Below, one piece after another: positions 61,756-64,000 of a DNA stretch of 64,000 nt (position 1 is its first letter; each line of letters begins with the position of its first letter). A program made the translations under genes and the position numbers. Under the pieces are notes generated by a model. The model did not search any database. It worked only from the letters and a program-made list of their open reading frames with translations, and was not told where the DNA came from. The stretch is from Saitoella complicata NRRL Y-17804 (lineage: Eukaryota > Ascomycota > Saitoellomycetes > Saitoellales > Saitoellaceae): contig NW_017567006.1 of assembly GCF_001661265.1 (NCBI RefSeq), positions 248,001 to 312,000 of the forward strand, given 5' to 3'.

Positions 61756-63387
61756 ATGCCTGGGGTAATCGGAAAGCGCAAGAGGGTTGCCGATACTGTG
61801 GGAGCTGTGGAAAAGCCGAAGAAAACGGTTGGGTACATCAAGGGAGAGATCGCGACGTTGGAGCAGGAGATCAACGAGTCGGCAAAGAACTACAACCACT
61901 TCGCAGCGCTTCTGAATTACTGTGGATCAAAGAATGGAGACATTGTTCACGCTGCGACTGCTGCGCTTTACAGGCTTTTCGCTACGTTCTTGAAGGAGGG
62001 TAAACTCGTTAAGCCAGCAGAGAACGACAAATCACCGGCCGCCACTGTTGCTCTCTGGCTTCGCGGAAAGTATGTCGATTACTCCAAGAAGTTGTGCACT
62101 CTGCTGGATCACCCTGAGGCGGGAGTTCAGCTCACTGCCCTGACGCTCTTGTTGCGTTTGTTGAAAGATGAGAGTGTCCAGTTGTCGGAGTCGCAAGGGA
62201 GCGCACATTTCGCCAACGACCATTATATGAGGACAGTGGAGGCAGTGCTTTACAGTTCTAGCTTGAGCGATGAAGTGCGGGATGTCTTTGTTACGAAGCA
62301 CTGGAATGTGCATGACGATCTGAGATTCTACTTTATGAAGAATGCAACAAAGTTGGCGGAGGATGCAATCGCAATCAAGGATGAGGAGCCAGAGCGTGTC
62401 GCCACTTTCACTGCCAATCTCCACAACATCTTGTCTGCATTAAGAACGATGCCTACGGACGAGTCAGAAATCAATGAATTCTGGACAAACGGGCCTAAGG
62501 CATCAAAGAAAAAGACACCTCAACTTCTGGACCTTAGCGCGCACAAGAAGACCTTCCAAGAGTGTTGGCTGGCAGCTCTTCGTCTTCCTCTCACGATGGA
62601 TCTGTACAAGAATGTGCTCTTGATCATGCACAAGCGTATCGTTGTCCACATGCCCAAGCCTCAGTTGCTTATGGACTTCTTGACAGACTCGTACAACGCC
62701 GGTGGACCCATCGCTCTTCTTGCATTAAACGGATTGTTCCAATTGATGCAAAGCCACAACCTCGACTACCCTAACTTCTTTAAGCAGCTTTACAATCTCT
62801 TTGACCGCAACCTCATGCATGTTCGGTACCGGTCAAGATTCGTGCGTTTGGTCGACCTCTTCTTGTCGTCTACTCACTTGCCTGCTGGTATTGCGGCATC
62901 GTTTATCAAGAGGATGTCACGTCTTTCGTTGACTGCTCCGCCTGCGGCCATCGTCATCATCATTCCCTTTACCTACAACCTTCTCAAGCGTCATCCAACA
63001 TGCATGACGCTCATCCACAAGATGGGAGAAATCACTACTGGGGCGGAGGATCCATTCGACCCTGAGGAGCCTGAGCCGCTTAACAGCAGAGCTTTGGAAT
63101 CTTCGCTTTGGGAGTTGGCGACCCTTCAGAATCACTACCACCCTAATGTGGCCACGCTCGCGAAGATCTTGCAGGAGCAGTTTACGAAGCCGTCCTACAA
63201 TCTTGAGGACTTCCTCGATCACAACTACTCGACCATGTTGGATGCTGAACTGACCAGACATATGAAGAAAGTGCCGGCTATCGAGTTTGAGGCACCTAAG
63301 TCTGTTTTCTGCATGCCGAAGGCGAAGGATGGGGAGGAGGCTGCAGTTGTGGAGGTCGGTCCCGTGTTAACCAACTGGGAGTTCTGA
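61756..63387 (+). CDS. NOC4: Nucleolar complex protein Noc4/Utp19
   Basis: Partner of Nop14 in the SSU processome and in 40S export; CBF/Mak21-type domain. 543 residues, single exon. The N-terminal part is helical (GYIKGEIATLEQEINESAKN). The CBF domain starts near residue 300: YNAGGPIALLALNGLFQLMQ, NLDYPNFFKQLYNLFDRNLM, HVRYRSRFVRLVDLFLSSTH, LPAGIAASFIKRMSRLSLTA, then IIIPFTYNLLKRHPTCMTLI. The final LWELATLQNHYHPNVATLAK and FLDHNYSTMLDAELTRHMKK are Noc4 signatures, ending LTNWEF. Upstream in-frame residues are not family-like; the ATG at 61756 is chosen. Confidence 0.95.
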   Translation: MPGVIGKRKRVADTVGAVEKPKKTVGYIKGEIATLEQEINESAKNYNHFAALLNYCGSKNGDIVHAATAALYRLFATFLKEGKLVKPAENDKSPAATVALWLRGKYVDYSKKLCTLLDHPEAGVQLTALTLLLRLLKDESVQLSESQGSAHFANDHYMRTVEAVLYSSSLSDEVRDVFVTKHWNVHDDLRFYFMKNATKLAEDAIAIKDEEPERVATFTANLHNILSALRTMPTDESEINEFWTNGPKASKKKTPQLLDLSAHKKTFQECWLAALRLPLTMDLYKNVLLIMHKRIVVHMPKPQLLMDFLTDSYNAGGPIALLALNGLFQLMQSHNLDYPNFFKQLYNLFDRNLMHVRYRSRFVRLVDLFLSSTHLPAGIAASFIKRMSRLSLTAPPAAIVIIIPFTYNLLKRHPTCMTLIHKMGEITTGAEDPFDPEEPEPLNSRALESSLWELATLQNHYHPNVATLAKILQEQFTKPSYNLEDFLDHNYSTMLDAELTRHMKKVPAIEFEAPKSVFCMPKAKDGEEAAVVEVGPVLTNWEF

Positions 63388-63795
63388 GAGGGTTTGCATG
63401 GTCAGGATCTCATTGGCGTTATGGTTCTTTGGTGCGACTGGTTTTTAGCATTTTGTGGAAAATAGAATCTACATTAAGGTTTCTTTAATTTGTTAATTGC
63501 CATGACAAGCGGGCGTTCACGGTCTGCAGCTGGCATACATCCCAGGGTGAACGGCTCGAAAATCCTCCAGACCAACAACAATCAGCGAACCGGCAATCAA
63601 CCGGCCTTCCTCTGTTCATACCCCTCGTCGAGCTCGACGACAGCTTCGGCGTTTGAAGGGCTTTACTCGGTCCATCCCATCCCAGCGCACGACACTTTCT
63701 TTGGCAGCTACTTCGGATTCTCACTACTTTCCGGATAAGCAATTTTCAATACAGCCTTGGTAATTATCTTTCATCTTACATCAGTATACATCAAA
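63388..63795. promoter_or_regulatory. Intergenic region, NOC4 / DNM1
   Basis: A 408-bp stretch with the NOC4 3' end and the promoter of the dynamin gene on the same strand. An open frame at 63490-63738 shows no family features and I do not call it a gene. Confidence 0.45.
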
Positions 63796-64000
63796 ATGCT
63801 TGACGACCTTATTCCACTTGTCAACAAACTTCAGGACATTGTGTTCAACACGATTGGTTCGGACACTATCGACCTCCCGCAGATTGTGGTAGTTGGAAGT
63901 CAGTCCAGCGGAAAGAGCTCTGTGTTGGAGAACATTGTTGGTCGCGACTTCCTTCCAAGGGGCTCCGGAATTGTCACTCGGCGTCCATTGATCCTCCAGC
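63796..64000 (+). CDS. DNM1: Dynamin-related GTPase, Dnm1 type (5' part, runs off the right edge)
   Basis: Large GTPase dividing mitochondria and peroxisomes. The 68 visible residues start [20 protein letters not shown] and contain the P-loop [20 protein letters not shown], then [17 protein letters not shown] (switch I with the catalytic Thr in GIVTRRP). The segment [20 protein letters not shown] matches fungal Dnm1 better than Vps1, which has a different spacer here. The rest of the GTPase, stalk and GED lie beyond the edge. Confidence 0.9.
   Translation, partial: MLDDLIPLVNKLQDIVFNTIGSDTIDLPQIVVVGSQSSGKSSVLENIVGRDFLPRGSGIVTRRPLILQ

Noticed and set aside
63490-63738. An 82-codon frame before DNM1
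   Set aside because: Low-complexity translation in promoter DNA; no conserved motif.

Overview
The window is nuclear DNA of a filamentous fungus, most likely an ascomycete (Pezizomycotina); I cannot fix the class. The reasons are densely packed genes on both strands, GT-AG introns mostly 47-60 nt long with ctaac/ctgac branch sites, fungal-type proteins (Sil1, Lrg1-type LIM-RhoGAP, Dnm1, Mtd1, Atp4, CalB-type lipase, AflY-like oxidase) and Ty3/gypsy relics. I resolve about 37 protein genes. For multi-exon genes I rebuilt the splicing by eye and checked that the joined length is a multiple of three. I found no convincing tRNA, rRNA or CRISPR array.

Layout. 1-8.3 kb: Pol theta-type helicase (runs off the left edge), ribosomal stalk protein P0, a Sel1-repeat protein, a CalB-type lipase and a bestrophin-like channel. 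8.4-16.2 kb: a metabolic block. One gene encodes a 1376-residue fusion of a biotin carboxylase/biotin carrier subunit (methylcrotonyl-CoA carboxylase alpha type) with a complete acyl-CoA synthetase. It diverges from an acyl-CoA dehydrogenase, and an Old Yellow Enzyme follows. 17-34 kb: housekeeping genes RPF2, MTD1, MMS19, EMC3, SIL1, a SMYD protein, a NOL8-like protein, ALG6, a cysteine-rich protein and RanGAP. 34.5-45 kb: LIM-RhoGAP, OST2/DAD1, a UBE2Z-like protein with two UBC domains, TAF7, a PDRG1-like protein, NTAQ1 and an AKR7-type aldo-keto reductase. 45.1-51 kb: a graveyard of at least three LTR retroelements. 51-64 kb: LUC7, a YEA4-like sugar-nucleotide transporter, an AflY-like oxidase, NUS1, SEC10, a Mn-type CDF transporter, ATP4, NOC4 and the start of DNM1.

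How the genes work together. The fusion enzyme and its divergent dehydrogenase could activate a free branched acid, oxidise it to a 2-enoyl-CoA and carboxylate that product with an unseen carboxyltransferase subunit. Both share a 273-bp promoter with a CCG-N12-CGG inverted repeat of the kind bound by Zn2Cys6 regulators. Six genes serve the ER and N-glycosylation (NUS1, ALG6, OST2, YEA4-like, EMC3, SIL1); EMC3 and SIL1 share a 138-bp divergent promoter. RPF2, NOC4, NOL8-like and P0 serve ribosome production.

The most interesting items are the carboxylase-synthetase fusion, the active-plus-degenerate double UBC protein, the recurring tiny first coding exons (14-37 nt) and the overlapping ends of PDRG1 and NTAQ1, whose stop codons meet in one TGATCA.
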